A DNA stretch of 64,000 nt from Ligustrum vulgare (GCA_963555705.1 OY743174.1:62022234-62086233), one strand, 5' to 3'; counted from the stretch's first letter, positions 50,101 to 62,211 are shown. Program-made: numbers and translations. The notes: generated by a model from the letters alone, not told the origin.

Positions 50101-50991
50101 CTGGTTCATTTCGGGGGTGGAGTCTTCACAAATTCCCATGTGATTCGATGAAAAGCCTCATTAGAACTTCTCGACCCAGCTACTTCATTGATGGGAACTG
50201 CATCAATGATCTCTTTCAAATCATCATTTATAAGCTTCACTTTCAGAGCACCAATATTTTCGTGGAGATTCTTAATTTTGGTTGTACCTACAAATATTAC
50301 AAGATTAAAAACAATGTAGTTCATGAAATCTCTCGAACATTTTAATTAGAAAATAAAAGTTTCAATCTCTGTTTGGCAAAATGTTTTTTATAAATAGCGA
50401 TGTGTTTATTTGTTTATCTTTTTAAAAAGTCAAAAAATGATGCGAATAATCATTGACTAACGAATAATAATGTCACTTTTTAAAAAATTATACAATGAAA
50501 TATTGTCACGATTACCAAATAGAAAAGATTGGCTTACCTGGAATAGGTACAACATCATCTCCTTGATGAAGAACCCATTCAAGGGCAAGTTGAGCTGGAG
50601 TGCATCCATGCTTCTTAGCCAATGCTTCTACACGAAAATAGAAGACTTTGTTCTTATCAAAGTTCTCTCCCTTAAGCCTAGGGTGATCTGTCTGACTGTA
50701 CGGAAGAAAAAAAAAATAAAAATAAAAAAATCAGCACCTAGAGATTACAAAAGTGAAGAAATACTATATGATCTCCAATACTATGCATAATATACACACA
50801 AATGAGCTCTTTGGATTCGGGGCTTCTGCTACGGCCTTTCCAGCAAAAAAACCTCGACCTAAGGGACTATATGGAACTATTCCGATCCCCAGTTCCCTAT
50901 AATCCATATCCGAAAAGGATAGGAAGGATAAAAATGAGATGAAAAACTATACGAACTTGAAGAGGAAAAATACCTCTAGAATTCTTATTTA

Positions 50992-51213
<222 letters not shown>

Positions 51214-51626
51214 CTATTTAAGTTCTCTAATCTGAAAAAAAAAAAAAAAAAAAAATCATCATCAACCACAACGATCATATTGTTAGTTACACGGAAAGCA
51301 TAATAAGACCAAAAACTAGAAAGAAAAAGAAATAAATAAAGGAACTCACGGTGTATTCAATAGGTACAGTAGCATCAATATTATGAATATAGTAAAGATC
51401 AATATAATCTACATTAAGACGCTTCAGGCTAGCTTCACAACAAGAACGAGCATATTCAGGTGAACCTTTCACAATAACTTCAGAAACATCATATCCAGCT
51501 ACACCAAACTTTGTAGCCAACTGAATACTTTCTCGAGGTAATTGCTTTAAAGCCTGCAATGATTCGAAAACCCCAAGTTGAGAGGTGACCATGATACAGA
51601 GTTAAGATTTTTAAATTTCAACATTT

Positions 51627-51631
51627 CTTAG
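51627..51631. repeat. 5-bp target duplication of the copia element
   Basis: CTTAG lies immediately left of the 5' LTR and again at 61328-61332 immediately right of the 3' LTR, as expected for Ty1/copia integration. Confidence 0.95.
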
Positions 51632-53104
51632 TGTTGGGATTTTGGTTCCAAACAAACCCCGGGGGCGATGATGAAACATCGGGTCGGCTTTTTTTGCTTC
51701 GTAGGCCTTCGGCCCATGATCGAGGTATTTTATGCCCCAATTAAACCACAATATGCGTAACCCAAGAGTGAACAGGTTAGGAACTTTACTACCCTATCTT
51801 GAGGTGTTAATTGGGTCATTGACCATGTTGCTCGATAGGTGGATCCGATTGGCGGCCCGGGTTTTAATTAGGCTCCCGACCCATTCCCTAATTAAAACCT
51901 AGACCTAAACCTACCTATCCTATATATCTACTCCCTCACTCTCATAACTCACGACACACTCTCGACCGAAGCCTCTCCCTCGCTCTTTCTTCGTGACTGC
52001 GGCGTGCTTGGCTCTCCCTTCTCTGTGAACTTGGTAAACCCGCGACCCTGCTCCTTCTTTGGCCTCTAGTCTTGCTGCCCCTTCGTGGTGGGCTGCTGCT
52101 TCCGCCTCTTGTCTTCGTGCGTGGCGCCTGTCCTCGCCGCACCTTGGTGCGTCCGTGTTTAGGCCTCTGTTTGGTACGGTTTTTTAATACCGCTTTTCAT
52201 TTTCGTGCCCTTTAAAATTTCACGTAATATCTATGTTAATGTTATTTGAAATTTGAAATTTAATGAATCTTACGTAAATGTTTTGAATGAAATTGCAGTG
52301 GAAGGACTTGGACGCCGTCACGATCAATGTGCCAATTAAAATGTTGATAAATTTGTTTATGTACAATTCTATGTCTAATTGTTATTTTAATTGTTACTTG
52401 CCATTTTATTTTAATTGAGTAGTAAATGATCTAAATTGCATAAATTAAAATTGGGAAAAGGTTTAGTGGCAATTTGAAATTTTATTGAGGGTTGTGTACT
52501 TAAATTTTAAAATTTTGAGAGTTAGGGGATTGGGATGCAAATTTCCAAAAGTTTATACTTAATCCTAACCTAATCACTCCATACCCGACTTCTCTCTCTC
52601 ATCACTCGCGACTTAACTCTCGGCCTCTCTCTTGATCCCTCACATCTCTGTCTCTCGCGACTCACTCTCCTCTCCTCTCACGCCGACGACGCCGCTGCTG
52701 CCTCCCCTCACTGTCGCCGACCACCGGTCACCAACCGCCACCGGTAAGGCACTCACCGTTCCCTCGACCGAACACCCACAACGCACGGAAAACACCCACA
52801 GCGCACGCACACGGGTTACACTCACGAAAAACGAACACAAGCCTATGTTGATGTCAATGTGTATATATATACGTGTATATATGTTAAGATGTGTAAATAT
52901 GTGAGGATTTTTCTGATTTTCAGATTTTAGTTAGTCAAATTTCGAATTATAACTGCTAAATTGAAGATTGGGTAATGCTTATATAAGTATGTATTGATGT
53001 ATGTAAGTATATATACATGTGTGGGTAAGTTTATTGTTACTCTTTCAGATTTTTAATTATTCTAGATTTCGAATTTAACTGTCAATTGGAGAGTTGGTAT
53101 TGTG

Positions 53105-53106
53105 AT

Positions 53107-53154
<48 letters not shown>
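53105..53154. repeat. (TG)n(TA)n compound microsatellite
   Basis: About ten TG units run directly into about ten TA units inside the nested insertion. Confidence 0.95.
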
Positions 53155-54210
53155 GGCATATGTATTATATGTATATTTTCAGATTTCTTAGTTATGTAGA
53201 CTAATTTTCAGATTTCAAAATTGTTGAAAAAATACTTGGTTGAAATTTGAGTTAGTTAATTAAGTTTATGTTATTCTGGGTAAATTGAGAAATTTGAGAA
53301 TTTTCATGTAGTGATATAAATGGCTTTAGTCATATTAGCTAGTTAATTCTTAGATTTTTAATATACGAATTCAATTTTTAACCAATGGACCAATGGTTAG
53401 GTTAATTTTGGATTAAAAGTTATAGATTCAGTTTTTCGAATTTGATTAGATTTATGAAATTAGTTAATTGCTTTTTGGTAAAGTTGGTAATAAATGGTTA
53501 TTTTAAGATTTGTGAACTTGTTAGAATCACGATTAAGTAATTTCTAAAGTTATGTAATTTTGAGTTTGAATTTGAATTTAAAAGATGAGAAGGCCTTCTA
53601 ATGTGCATTGAGATTCATTTCTTGTCTCGAATATGGTTTATATGTTTTGGTTATTATGTAAAGTCATGCTTGGGTTAAATTGAAGTTTTAATCTCGGTTA
53701 ATGTTTGATTAGTATTAAAATGAATAATGAATGTGTTTGTGAACTGAAAGTTTTACCTTTTGACGAATGGAAATAACTAGGACTTTTGGTACATTGATGT
53801 TACGGGCAACCAAGATGCTTCCACTCACAATTTTGGACGGTAAATACTAAGAACGTCAAGTAAGTAAACTTCCCCTATTTTCATTGAAGTTAAATGTTTA
53901 AGGTGTAATTAATGGGCTTAAATTATATTCTCGAAATTTATTTACTTGTGGTGCCTTCTATGAACTTTATACATGTATGTGGTATTGAGTGAAGGTTTAA
54001 GCATACATGTTATCATGTCGTTACATCGTCCAGCATGCATTTTCATTGAGTTGGGGGAAGTCAAACGATTTTAAATGAAGAATGTGGTAAGTTTAAGTTT
54101 TCTCAAAATGCATGTATCCCAAGTTTAATAATAAATTGATGTACTTCTATGCCATGAAAGGTGTGAGTGGGAAATGAGGCGCGGGAGACTGGCGTACCCG
54201 AATTAAATTG

Positions 54211-54697
54211 AGGTGACAGTGGTGAATATTAAACCGCTTTGCGGTGACGATTGCTAAACCGGTTGACGGTGGCAAATATTAAACCGCTTTGCGGTGACGA
54301 TTGCTGAACCGGTTGACGGTGGCAAATATTAAACCGCTTTGCGGTGACGATTGCTGAACCGCTTGGCGGTGGCAAATATTAAACCGCTTTGCGGTGACGA
54401 TTGCTGAACCGCTTGGCGGTGGCAAATATTAAACCGCTTTGCGGTGACGATTGCTGAACCGGTTGGCGGTGGCAAATATTAAACCGCTTTGCGGTGACGA
54501 TTGCTGAACCGCTTGGCGGTGGCAAATATTAAACCGCTATGCAGTGACGATTGCTAAACCGCTTGGAGGTGGCAAATATTAAACCGCTTTGCGGTGACGA
54601 TTGCTGAACCGCTTGACGGTGGCAAATATTAAACCGCTCTGCGGTGACGATTGCTGAACCGGTTGACGGTGGCAAATATTAAACCGCTCTGCGGTGG
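54211..54697. repeat. Minisatellite with 50-bp units, about ten copies, each with two hairpins
   Basis: AAACCGCTTTGCGGTGACGA begins every 50 bp from 54231 to 54681. Each unit is two 25-bp halves, one with ACCGCTTTGCGGT and one with ACCGCTTGGCGGT (or a GGTTGACGG variant), and both halves can form short GC-rich stems. Units differ by only a few bases, indicating recent amplification. It is non-coding. Confidence 0.95.
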
Positions 54698-54779
54698 AAA
54701 AAATGATAATCTGGTCCTAAATAAGGGATATTGCCCACTGCATTGTAATTGGCTAGAAGATACACTAATTGAGTTCACG

Positions 54780-54872
54780 ATAGAAATGAAGTGAAAGTCT
54801 TGAAATGAAGTGAAAGTTTTGAAATGAAATGAAATATTTGAAATGAAAGTCTTGAAATGAAGTTAAAGTTTT
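54780..54872. repeat. Short tandem of GAAATGAAGTGAAAGT-type units
   Basis: Four to five degenerate copies of an about 19-bp unit, GAAATGAAGTGAAAGTCTT, just after the minisatellite. Confidence 0.8.
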
Positions 54873-55749
54873 TAGAGATGTTTAAGTGAAAGTTTGGAAG
54901 GTATGAATGTCTTGAAAAGTAAAGTAAATGAGGGTAATTACTTTGAATGGTTTAAGGAATTTCATGTCATGAGCATGCATCACGTGCATAAAGTTTACTT
55001 ACTGAGCTTTAGCTCACCCCAATCCCTCCCCAACATTTCAGGTGATGAAAGTTAGCCGACCCGAGGAGAGCACATGGCAGCTGACTCAGGCTATCCCCGC
55101 TTCAACCCTTTAAAAATAAAGTTAAATTAGAATTTATTTCAATTTCTCATTATTTATTCTTTAATTCACGTATTATTGAGGTTAAATTTCCTCTTATTTC
55201 ATTTGCTAAAGTTTATTTACTTGGAATTATATTGTTGAGGAGTTTGGGACTTATTGTAATGGTTTGGATGATGTTTGGGATTGAATGAGTTGCGATGTGT
55301 ATTTTTAGAATGGTTTTGATGTCCCTCTACAGGTTGGCTATGTCCAATTTACAGAGGAGACTCTGTCGAAATTTTGTAAAATTTTTATAATAGTAAATGA
55401 AAAGTTTAAATGTTTTAAACGATTATTTCCGCATATAATGTGAATGGAAGTTAACACGCCTAGGTTTTAGATTTTAAACTTGGGGTGTTACAGGTTTCTT
55501 GGTGAAAACTTGTGGGTTGTGGGTTGCCTCGGAGTGTGATCTTACCTGTTTCGTGTGGTGTTGCCGATTGTGGTTATTGGGGCAATTTCTGAGCCCTCGG
55601 TTCTAGTCACACGATCGTGACATTATCAAGGCTTTAGGGAGTTTTTCTCTCTTTCTTGATTATTGTTAATCTTATCATTTCAATTACTTGTCACTTATTG
55701 AGAATAACTTGTTACTTTGTGTTTGTGCAAGGGAAATTCTCCAACAAAC

Positions 55750-55761
55750 TGGTATCAGAGT
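55750..55761 (+). promoter_or_regulatory. tRNA-iMet primer-binding site of the copia element
   Basis: TGGTATCAGAGT begins three bases after the 5' LTR. It is complementary to the 3' end of plant initiator methionine tRNA, the usual primer for copia reverse transcription. The untranslated leader continues to the ATG at 56427. Confidence 0.92.
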
Positions 55762-56426
55762 CGTGTCTGACTGATCGGCTGATTCGTGACATTCGCTGAA
55801 ATTTGATAATTTTTTATTCACCTCTGTTTCACTGATATATTGCAGAAATTATTTTGTGTCTTTGAAATTTTCATTTACTTAGTGTTATCTGAAAATTCTT
55901 GACTAATTATTTTCTGTGTTTCTGTTTTGCAATCACTGTGTAGGTCAATTTTTTGCTTAGTGCTGATTCTGCCTACATCGAGGGATAGCTGATTGCAAAC
56001 TTCGCTAAAATAAATAAATAATTTCCGCATCACTCCTTATTACGGACACAGAGAAGTTCGCTCTGGTAAATTGGCTGATCGCTTTTAAATTTCTGTAATA
56101 GCAGGTCATCGTGTGGGGTGACCATTAGGCTTGCGGTTGCCTGTTGCTAGTTATAGGATTTAACTGTTATTACCTGTGATTTGGGATATTGCTGATTTCA
56201 TACTTGTTCTTGACACATCTTGGTGATTGTCTATCACGTGTTGCTCTTGATATTAGAATTGTTTCCCTTGACCTTACCCGTGTCGAAGATTTTCTTGACC
56301 TGAGACCTTTTGAGTCTCACGAAATCCTGAGAGTTTAGAACGGCGTATATATTGCGGCCCTTTAGGTTTCTGTGGGAAATTCTCTTTGAGCTGCATATTA
56401 TTCCATTGTGGTGTGTTGCTTGAAAT

Positions 56427-58445
56427 ATGTCTACACATCATTTTGACTTGAGTGTCTTTAATGGAAAGGGTGATTTTTCTATTTGGAAACAGAAAATGAA
56501 AGGTATTTTAGTTCAGCAAAAAGTTTCTAAAGCTATTGGTAATTCTTTTCCTGCTACTGTGACTGAAGAACAGAAAATGGAATTTGATGAACTTGCTTAT
56601 ACTTCTATTATCTTGCACTTATCTGATAGTGTTTTACGAAAAGTTGGTAAACACGATACTACTGAAGCTCTTTGGAAAAAGTTACAAGAACTTTACTTAA
56701 CACAATCCACCCCGAACAAACTTTTTCTTCTTGAAAGTTTTTTCAGTTTCAAAATCGATCCTTCAAAGGAATTAGATGACAATCTTGATATTTTCAATAA
56801 ACTTGTTCAAGATATCACAAATTGTGGTGATAAAGTGCCTGCAGAATACAAGGCCATAATTTTATTGAATGTCATTCCTGACATATATAAGGATGTTAAG
56901 AATGCTATCAAGTATGGGAGGGAGACCCTTACCCCGGAGGTAGTCGTTGATTCACTTAAGAGTAAGGATAGGGAGATTAGAGTTGAGAAAGGTGGGAGAA
57001 AGCAAGGGGAGGTCCACTTTATGAGAGGTAGGACTCAAACAAAGGGTGGTGGAAATAGTGGGAGCGGACAAAGTAGTGGTAGCAAGAAAAAGGGTAGAAG
57101 TAGATCCAAATCACGAGGGAAAGCTGCAGGTAGAAAATGCTATGGTTGTGGTCAGTTAGAACATTTTATTAGTGATTGCTATAAGGAGAAAAATAAATTT
57201 AAGGGAAGTGAACAAGGGGAGGCGAATATTGTGGCACCAAAACATAATGAACCTGGTGAGGTTTACGTCCTCTTAGATCACAAGCCTAGTGAAATTAACC
57301 TGTCTATGAACTCCCATACTGATGAATGGATTCTTGACTCTGGTGCATCATTTCATGTCACTTCTCATAAGCATTGGTTTGATCATCTGTATGAGTCTGA
57401 TCATGGTCATGTTGTTGCATGGGGTGGAGTCGCATATAACATTACAGGTGTTGGTGATGTTATTGTCAAATTTGAAAATGGTTTTGTGCATACATTGAAG
57501 AATGTTAGGTACATTCCACATATGGGTAGAAATTTGATGTCGATGGGAGAGTTAGAAAATGCAGGTTTCACTGGGAGGCTTGGTGACGGGGTGATTAAAA
57601 TGTTTAAAGGTGCACTTAGGGCCTTTAAGGCCATTAAGAAAAATGGCATTTACACAACTCATGCTGAAGTAGTAAGTGGTAAAAACCATACTATTGCATC
57701 CATTGACACCGATCACACACAAAAATGGCACAATAGACTTGCACATGTAAGTGTTAAAGGTCTAAAATTTTTGAATGATAAGGGTGTGTTTGGAAAGGAT
57801 AAGGTGTCTAACATGCCATTTTGTGATCATTGTGTGCTTGGGAAACATCACAGGATGTCTTTTGCATCCAGCACACACCGGACAACTAGAATGCTTGAAT
57901 ACATTCATTCTGATTTATGGGGCCCTGGGAGTAATCCCACTTTTGGTGGTAACAAATATTTTCTGTCTATTATTGATGATTTCTCCAGACGCGTGTGGAT
58001 TTATTTGTTGAAAGATAAATCTGAAACTTTTGAAAAGTTTAAAACTTGGAAATTACAGGTGGAGAATCAGATAGGTAGAAATATAAAATATTTGAGAACT
58101 GATAATGGTCTTGAATTCTGCAATTCTGATTTTGACAATATGTGTAAAGATAATGGTATTACTAGACATAGAACTGTGCCTTACACTCCCCAGCAAAATG
58201 GGGTTGCTGAAAGGATGAATCGTACATTACTTGATAAGGTTAGATGTATGATGTTAAGCTCTGGTGTGCCTAAATCTTTTTGGGGTGAAGCTGTTATGAC
58301 TGCATGCTATCTGATTAATATGACTCCTTCCGCTGCCTTGAATGGTGATACACCATATGAAAAATGGTATGGTAAATGTGCTATTATTCTATGCTTAGAA
58401 CTTTTGGTTGTACTGCGTTTTCTCATCAAAGTGAGGGAAAGTTAG
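56427..58445 (+). CDS. Copia gag, protease and integrase (first part of broken polyprotein)
   Basis: A 672-codon frame. Residues 1-190 form the gag capsid-like region (starting [20 protein letters not shown] at residue 5), followed by a basic Ser/Gly/Arg-rich stretch and a CCHC zinc knuckle (C238, C241, H246, C251). The aspartic protease motif DSGA is at 304-307. The integrase has an HHCC zinc finger (H436, H440, C466, C469) and the catalytic triad D496, D559, E595; D559 and E595 are 35 residues apart as in DD35E. The last ~20 residues, from about 651, are out of frame: the continuation of the conserved integrase C-terminal region is found in another frame starting at 58376. A single-base loss near 58370-58390 is the likely cause, so the full polyprotein is not made. 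Confidence 0.93.
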   Translation: MSTHHFDLSVFNGKGDFSIWKQKMKGILVQQKVSKAIGNSFPATVTEEQKMEFDELAYTSIILHLSDSVLRKVGKHDTTEALWKKLQELYLTQSTPNKLFLLESFFSFKIDPSKELDDNLDIFNKLVQDITNCGDKVPAEYKAIILLNVIPDIYKDVKNAIKYGRETLTPEVVVDSLKSKDREIRVEKGGRKQGEVHFMRGRTQTKGGGNSGSGQSSGSKKKGRSRSKSRGKAAGRKCYGCGQLEHFISDCYKEKNKFKGSEQGEANIVAPKHNEPGEVYVLLDHKPSEINLSMNSHTDEWILDSGASFHVTSHKHWFDHLYESDHGHVVAWGGVAYNITGVGDVIVKFENGFVHTLKNVRYIPHMGRNLMSMGELENAGFTGRLGDGVIKMFKGALRAFKAIKKNGIYTTHAEVVSGKNHTIASIDTDHTQKWHNRLAHVSVKGLKFLNDKGVFGKDKVSNMPFCDHCVLGKHHRMSFASSTHRTTRMLEYIHSDLWGPGSNPTFGGNKYFLSIIDDFSRRVWIYLLKDKSETFEKFKTWKLQVENQIGRNIKYLRTDNGLEFCNSDFDNMCKDNGITRHRTVPYTPQQNGVAERMNRTLLDKVRCMMLSSGVPKSFWGEAVMTACYLINMTPSAALNGDTPYEKWYGKCAIILCLELLVVLRFLIKVRES

Positions 58446-60448
58446 AACCTAGAGCTAGAAAGTGTGTCTTTCTAGGATATACCGAAGGTGTTAAAGGGTA
58501 TAGGTTGTGGGACAGAAGTCAAAAGGGCGTGAGAATAATCATCAGCAGAGATGTCACCTTTAATGAGTCTGAGATGCCTTGTCTAGGAAACGAAGAACAG
58601 CTAGAGATAGGTGGAGATGAACCCTCACCTGAGGTGGAGAGTGTTAGAATCCCTATCCCCATTACCCTGAGTGAGGTGGAGAGTAACCCCCAACAAGATC
58701 ACGAGAATGTAGAAGAAGATAACCCTATAGATCATCCTGTTGACCATAACCCTTTGGATGGCTATCAGTTAGCTAGAGATAGGGAAAGAAGACCACATAG
58801 AGAACCCCAAAGAATGTCCGACTACGTCATAGCCTATGCTAGTTACCAAGACCTAGCTGAGAAAGAGCCCAATACTTACGAGGAGGATATGAGAAGTGAA
58901 AATAGTAAATTTTGGGTTAGTGCCATGAAAGAGGAGATGGAATCGCTCCATAAGAATCAAACTTGGGCTTTAGTAGATAGACCAAGAGATAAATCAATTG
59001 TAGGCTGCAAATGGGTCTACAAGGTGAAGGAGGGTACCACTGAGAATGAGCCTGTGAGATACAAGGCTAGGCTAGTTGCCAAGGGGTACACACAAAAGGA
59101 AGGGGTAGACTATAATGAAATTTTCTCGCCCGTTGTTAAGTATACCACCATTAGAGTCATGCTTGCTTTTGTTGCGTATTATGACTGGGAACTTGAACAA
59201 CTTGATGTGAAAACTGCTTTTTTACATGGAGATCTTGAAGAGAAAATTTTTATGTTTCAACCCAAAGGTTTTGAAGATAAAGAAAAACCTGATCATGTGT
59301 GTTTTCTTAATAAATCATTGTATGGTTTAAAACAATCACCTAGACAGTGGTACAAGAAATTTGATTCTTATGTGCTTTCTATTGGTTTGGAGAGGAGTGA
59401 GTTTGATCATTGTCTACACTATATGCATCACAGCACTGATGAGTGTGTGTATTTGTTACTTTATGTGGATGACATGTTATTAATTGGTTCTAACATGACT
59501 TTAGTAGACAAGATTAAAATTAAGTTAAACCAGGAATTTGATATGAAGGACCTAGGCCATGCTAAACGTATTTTGGGTATGGAAATTGAAAGAAATAGGT
59601 CTAATTCTTGTTTATTCTTGCATCAAACTCCCTATGTGCAAAAGGTGTTAAAGAAGTTTGGTATGATAAATTGTAAACCTGCTTCTGTACCTCTTGGAAA
59701 TCATTTTGTTTTAACAAAAGATCAATCACCTGCGAATGAGGAAGAAATAGCTTATATGAGTAATATACCCTATTCTAATGTGATTGGTTCTGTGATGTAT
59801 CTGATGGTTTGTACTCGGCCAGATTTGGCTTTTGCTGTTAGTACTTTGAGCAGGTACATGTCTAATCCTGGCCCCACTCATTGGGAAGCCTTGAAGTGGC
59901 TACTCAGGTATCTTAGTGACACTTATAATGTGGGTTTAATCTATAAGTGCAAATCTAATAATGTGAAATTGAAGGGTTTTACCGATGCTGATTATGGTGG
60001 AGATAGAGATAATAGGAAATCTACTTCCTCTTATGTGTTTACTTTGTGTGACTCATGTGTTAGTTGGAAGTCTCAGGTCCAACATATTGTTGCTCTCTCT
60101 ACTACTGAGTCTGAATATATTGCTGTTACCGAAACCTTTAAAGAAGCTTTGTGGTTTAAAGGATTACTTAAGGAACTAGGAGCCTTAAATGAAAGTGTAA
60201 CAGTATATTCTGATAGTCAATCAGCTATTCATTTATGTAAGAATCCTGTTTTTCATGAACGTACTAAACACATTGATGTTAGATTACACTTTATTAGGAA
60301 TATTGTTTCCCAAGATGAAATTAAACTTGAGAAAGTGCATACAGATTATAACCCTGCAGATATGGGCACAAAGGTGCTCACTTTGGTAAAATTTAGAAGT
60401 TGTCTACTGCTTCTAAATATCGGTACAGGTATGAAAAGGTCCGATTAG
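58376..60448 (+). CDS. Copia reverse transcriptase and RNase H (second part of broken polyprotein)
   Basis: A 690-codon frame overlapping the first by 70 nt in another phase. Its first methionine is internal to the original polyprotein and is not a natural start. Residues 1-60 complete the integrase C-terminal region (LRTFGC, CVFLGY). The reverse transcriptase begins near 180 and carries the catalytic D277 ([11 protein letters not shown]) and YVDD at 363-366. RNase H follows with D537 (GFTDADYGG), E579 (STTESEY) and D613 (YSDSQSA). It ends at a TAG just before the 3' LTR. No other break is seen, so apart from the upstream frameshift the enzyme region looks recently functional. Confidence 0.93.
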   Translation: MCYYSMLRTFGCTAFSHQSEGKLEPRARKCVFLGYTEGVKGYRLWDRSQKGVRIIISRDVTFNESEMPCLGNEEQLEIGGDEPSPEVESVRIPIPITLSEVESNPQQDHENVEEDNPIDHPVDHNPLDGYQLARDRERRPHREPQRMSDYVIAYASYQDLAEKEPNTYEEDMRSENSKFWVSAMKEEMESLHKNQTWALVDRPRDKSIVGCKWVYKVKEGTTENEPVRYKARLVAKGYTQKEGVDYNEIFSPVVKYTTIRVMLAFVAYYDWELEQLDVKTAFLHGDLEEKIFMFQPKGFEDKEKPDHVCFLNKSLYGLKQSPRQWYKKFDSYVLSIGLERSEFDHCLHYMHHSTDECVYLLLYVDDMLLIGSNMTLVDKIKIKLNQEFDMKDLGHAKRILGMEIERNRSNSCLFLHQTPYVQKVLKKFGMINCKPASVPLGNHFVLTKDQSPANEEEIAYMSNIPYSNVIGSVMYLMVCTRPDLAFAVSTLSRYMSNPGPTHWEALKWLLRYLSDTYNVGLIYKCKSNNVKLKGFTDADYGGDRDNRKSTSSYVFTLCDSCVSWKSQVQHIVALSTTESEYIAVTETFKEALWFKGLLKELGALNESVTVYSDSQSAIHLCKNPVFHERTKHIDVRLHFIRNIVSQDEIKLEKVHTDYNPADMGTKVLTLVKFRSCLLLLNIGTGMKRSD

Positions 60449-60514
60449 TTTTGGACTTTAATCTTGCAACTACTAAACATGTGTTGTTTTGTTTTTGCAG
60501 GTTTGTTCGGTACC

Positions 60515-60526
60515 AAGGTGGAAGTT
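60515..60526 (+). promoter_or_regulatory. Polypurine tract of the copia element
   Basis: AAGGTGGAAGTT lies immediately before the 3' LTR, in the position and composition expected for the plus-strand primer. Confidence 0.75.
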
Positions 60527-61327
60527 TGTTGGGATTTTGGTCCCAAACAAACCCTGGGGGGCGATGATGAAACATCGGGTCGGATTTTTTTGCTTCGTAG
60601 GCCTTCGGCCCATGATCGAGGTATTTTATGCCCCAATTAAACCACAATATGCGTAACCCAAGAGTGAACAGGTTAGGAACTTTACCACCCTATCTTGAGG
60701 TGTTAATTGGGTCATTGGCCCTGTTGCTCGATAGGTGGATCCGATTGGCGGCCCGGGTTTTAATTAGGCTCCCGACCTATTCCCTAATTAAAACCTAGAC
60801 CTAAACCTACCTATCCTATATATCTACTCCCTCACTCTCATAACTCACGACACACTCTCGACCGAAGCCTCTCCCTCGCTCTTTCTTCGTGACTGCGACG
60901 TGCTTGGCTCTCCCTTCTCTGTGAACTTGGTAAACCCGCGACCCTGCTCCTTCTTTGGCCTCTAGTCTTGCTGCCCCTTCATGGTGGGCCGCTGCTTCCG
61001 CCTCTTGTCTTCGTGCGTGACGCCTGTCTTCGCCGCACCTTGGTGCGTCCGTGTTTAGGCCTCTGTTTGGTACGGTTTCTTGGTGAAAACTTGTGGGTTG
61101 TGGGTTACCTCGGAGTGTGATCTTACCTGTTTCGTGTGATGTTGCCGATTGTGGTTATTGGGGCAATTTCTGAGCCCTCGGTTCTAGTCACACGATCGTG
61201 ACATTATCAAGGATTTAGGAAGTTTTTCTCTCTTTCTTGATTATTGTTAATCTTATCATTTCAATTACTTGTCACTTATTGAGAATAACTTGTTACTTTG
61301 TGTTTGTGCTAGGGAAATTCTCCAACA
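60527..61327 (+). repeat. 3' LTR of the copia element
   Basis: An intact LTR of 801 bp from TGTTGGGATTTTGG to TCCAACA. It lacks the 3.3 kb insertion present in the 5' LTR. By eye it differs from the 5' LTR at about 17 positions and one or two single-base indels. Confidence 0.96.
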
Positions 61328-61652
61328 CTTAGAAAAATACCTACCTTCCCAACCAAGTACTCGTTGGCATGGTTCGCACCATAAGCATTCGATGTGTCAA
61401 AAAACGTAATGCCTTTACTAAATGCCTCTTTGATTATTGCAATTCCTTCCTCATCAGAAACGGGATTATTGTAAACACCTGAGAGTCCCATACAACCATA
61501 ACCTAGCCTTGATACCTAAGAGGAAAAACACGGTTTTGATAAAGTAATGCGATTTAAGAATAACGTATTTGAAGAAATTAAGCAATTGTAACTTATACCT
61601 CAAGTCCTTGGGTTCCTAGTTTCACTCTTGGCATCTCAAGTTTTTCAGCCAT

Positions 61653-61870
61653 TGCAAATTTTCTTCAAGCTTTTCGAACAGATCAGAGTGCTTCTTCCAA
61701 TTTCAGTGAATTGAAGCTCCAACATTTCACGTAAATATATAAAGAAACTAGAGGGTCAACGTGTCTCGGATTACGTCATGTAGACTCCACGTGTCATGTT
61801 TAGGCTCCACGTGTCATGGTTATGCCCACTTGTCTTCGTTACGTTAGGCTCCACGTTAGCAATGCTGAAT
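61653..61870 (-). promoter_or_regulatory. Promoter of AKR copy 4 with repeated G-box/ABRE units
   Basis: On the gene strand a CTTTATATATTTACG TATA box lies at about 61733-61745. Upstream (61780-61860) a unit of about 22 bp, GGCTCCACGTGTCATG on the plus strand, recurs three to four times with CCACGTG or ACGTGTC cores typical of G-box/ABRE sites for bZIP factors. A single TGACGTAA (61773-61780, minus strand) recalls the as-1 motif of copy 2. An upstream ATG at 61723-61725 opens a short out-of-frame uORF that overlaps the AKR start. Confidence 0.6.
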
Positions 61871-62211
61871 AGCATTATATATCATTGCTCTTTTATTTAT
61901 TTTTTAATTTTATACTAATCCAACATGTGGATGTACGAGTAATATATGTAATAGTCTCTGAAATATTTTGTAAAATTATGATTCTTCAGCTGTTATATAA
62001 TTCGAAGACGAATATATAGATATTTGTAAACTTTTTTATTAGTACATATTAATAACTCAATTTTGTCTAAAGTATATATAATTTTGAAAATGGGACAAAA
62101 GTTAAAGCGTAAAATGAAAATCAATAAATATATTTTAAGAATCGATAATCATAGGGATTAAAAAGTGTGTGATCATTTTTGGATGTGTATTCGCTTTATT
62201 TTGTCAGTTGT

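Larger units (their letters stand above)
52183..55492. mobile_element. 3.3 kb non-coding insertion in the copia 5' LTR
   Basis: GGTTT flanks the insertion on both sides (52178-52182 and 55493-55497). The right end GGGGTGTTACA is the complement of TGTAACACCCC, a very common plant LTR terminus. A TTACTGAGCTTTAGCTCACC motif near 54998, followed by CAACATTTCAGGTGATGA, is also familiar from gypsy-type LTRs. The left end (TTTAATACCGC) does not fit an LTR end, so it may be a solo LTR with a damaged end or another element. It contains CT-rich and GC-rich leader-like DNA (52580-52810), TG/TA microsatellites (53105-53155) and a minisatellite. A 90-codon frame at 52632-52904 looks accidental. Confidence 0.75.
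51632..55746 (+). repeat. 5' LTR of the copia element, split by an insertion
   Basis: LTR sequence covers 51632-52182 and 55493-55746 (about 800 bp without the insertion). A TATATAT box near 51921 precedes a CT-rich tract, a likely promoter. The two parts align without a gap to the intact 3' LTR at 60527. Confidence 0.93.
51632..61327 (+). mobile_element. Ty1/copia LTR retrotransposon in intron 2 of AKR copy 4
   Basis: A complete element with two LTRs beginning TGTTGGGATTTTGG and ending TCCAACA, a primer-binding site, gag-protease-integrase and RT-RNase H coding regions in copia order, a purine-rich tract and a 5-bp target duplication. Without the 3.3 kb insertion in its 5' LTR it would be about 6.4 kb. 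The protein resembles Tnt1-like copia elements. A frameshift near 58370 breaks the polyprotein. The LTRs differ at about 17 positions of 800 by eye (about 2%), so the insertion is fairly young. It runs opposite to the host gene. Confidence 0.95.

Noticed and set aside
51942..52142. An Arg/Ser-rich minus-strand frame
   Set aside because: It lies within the copia 5' LTR, antisense to its CT-rich leader, and the homologous stretch in the 3' LTR shows it is LTR sequence.
54211..54697. Regular repeats considered as a CRISPR-like array
   Set aside because: The 50-bp units are contiguous with no unique spacers, and the sequence is plant nuclear. It is a minisatellite.
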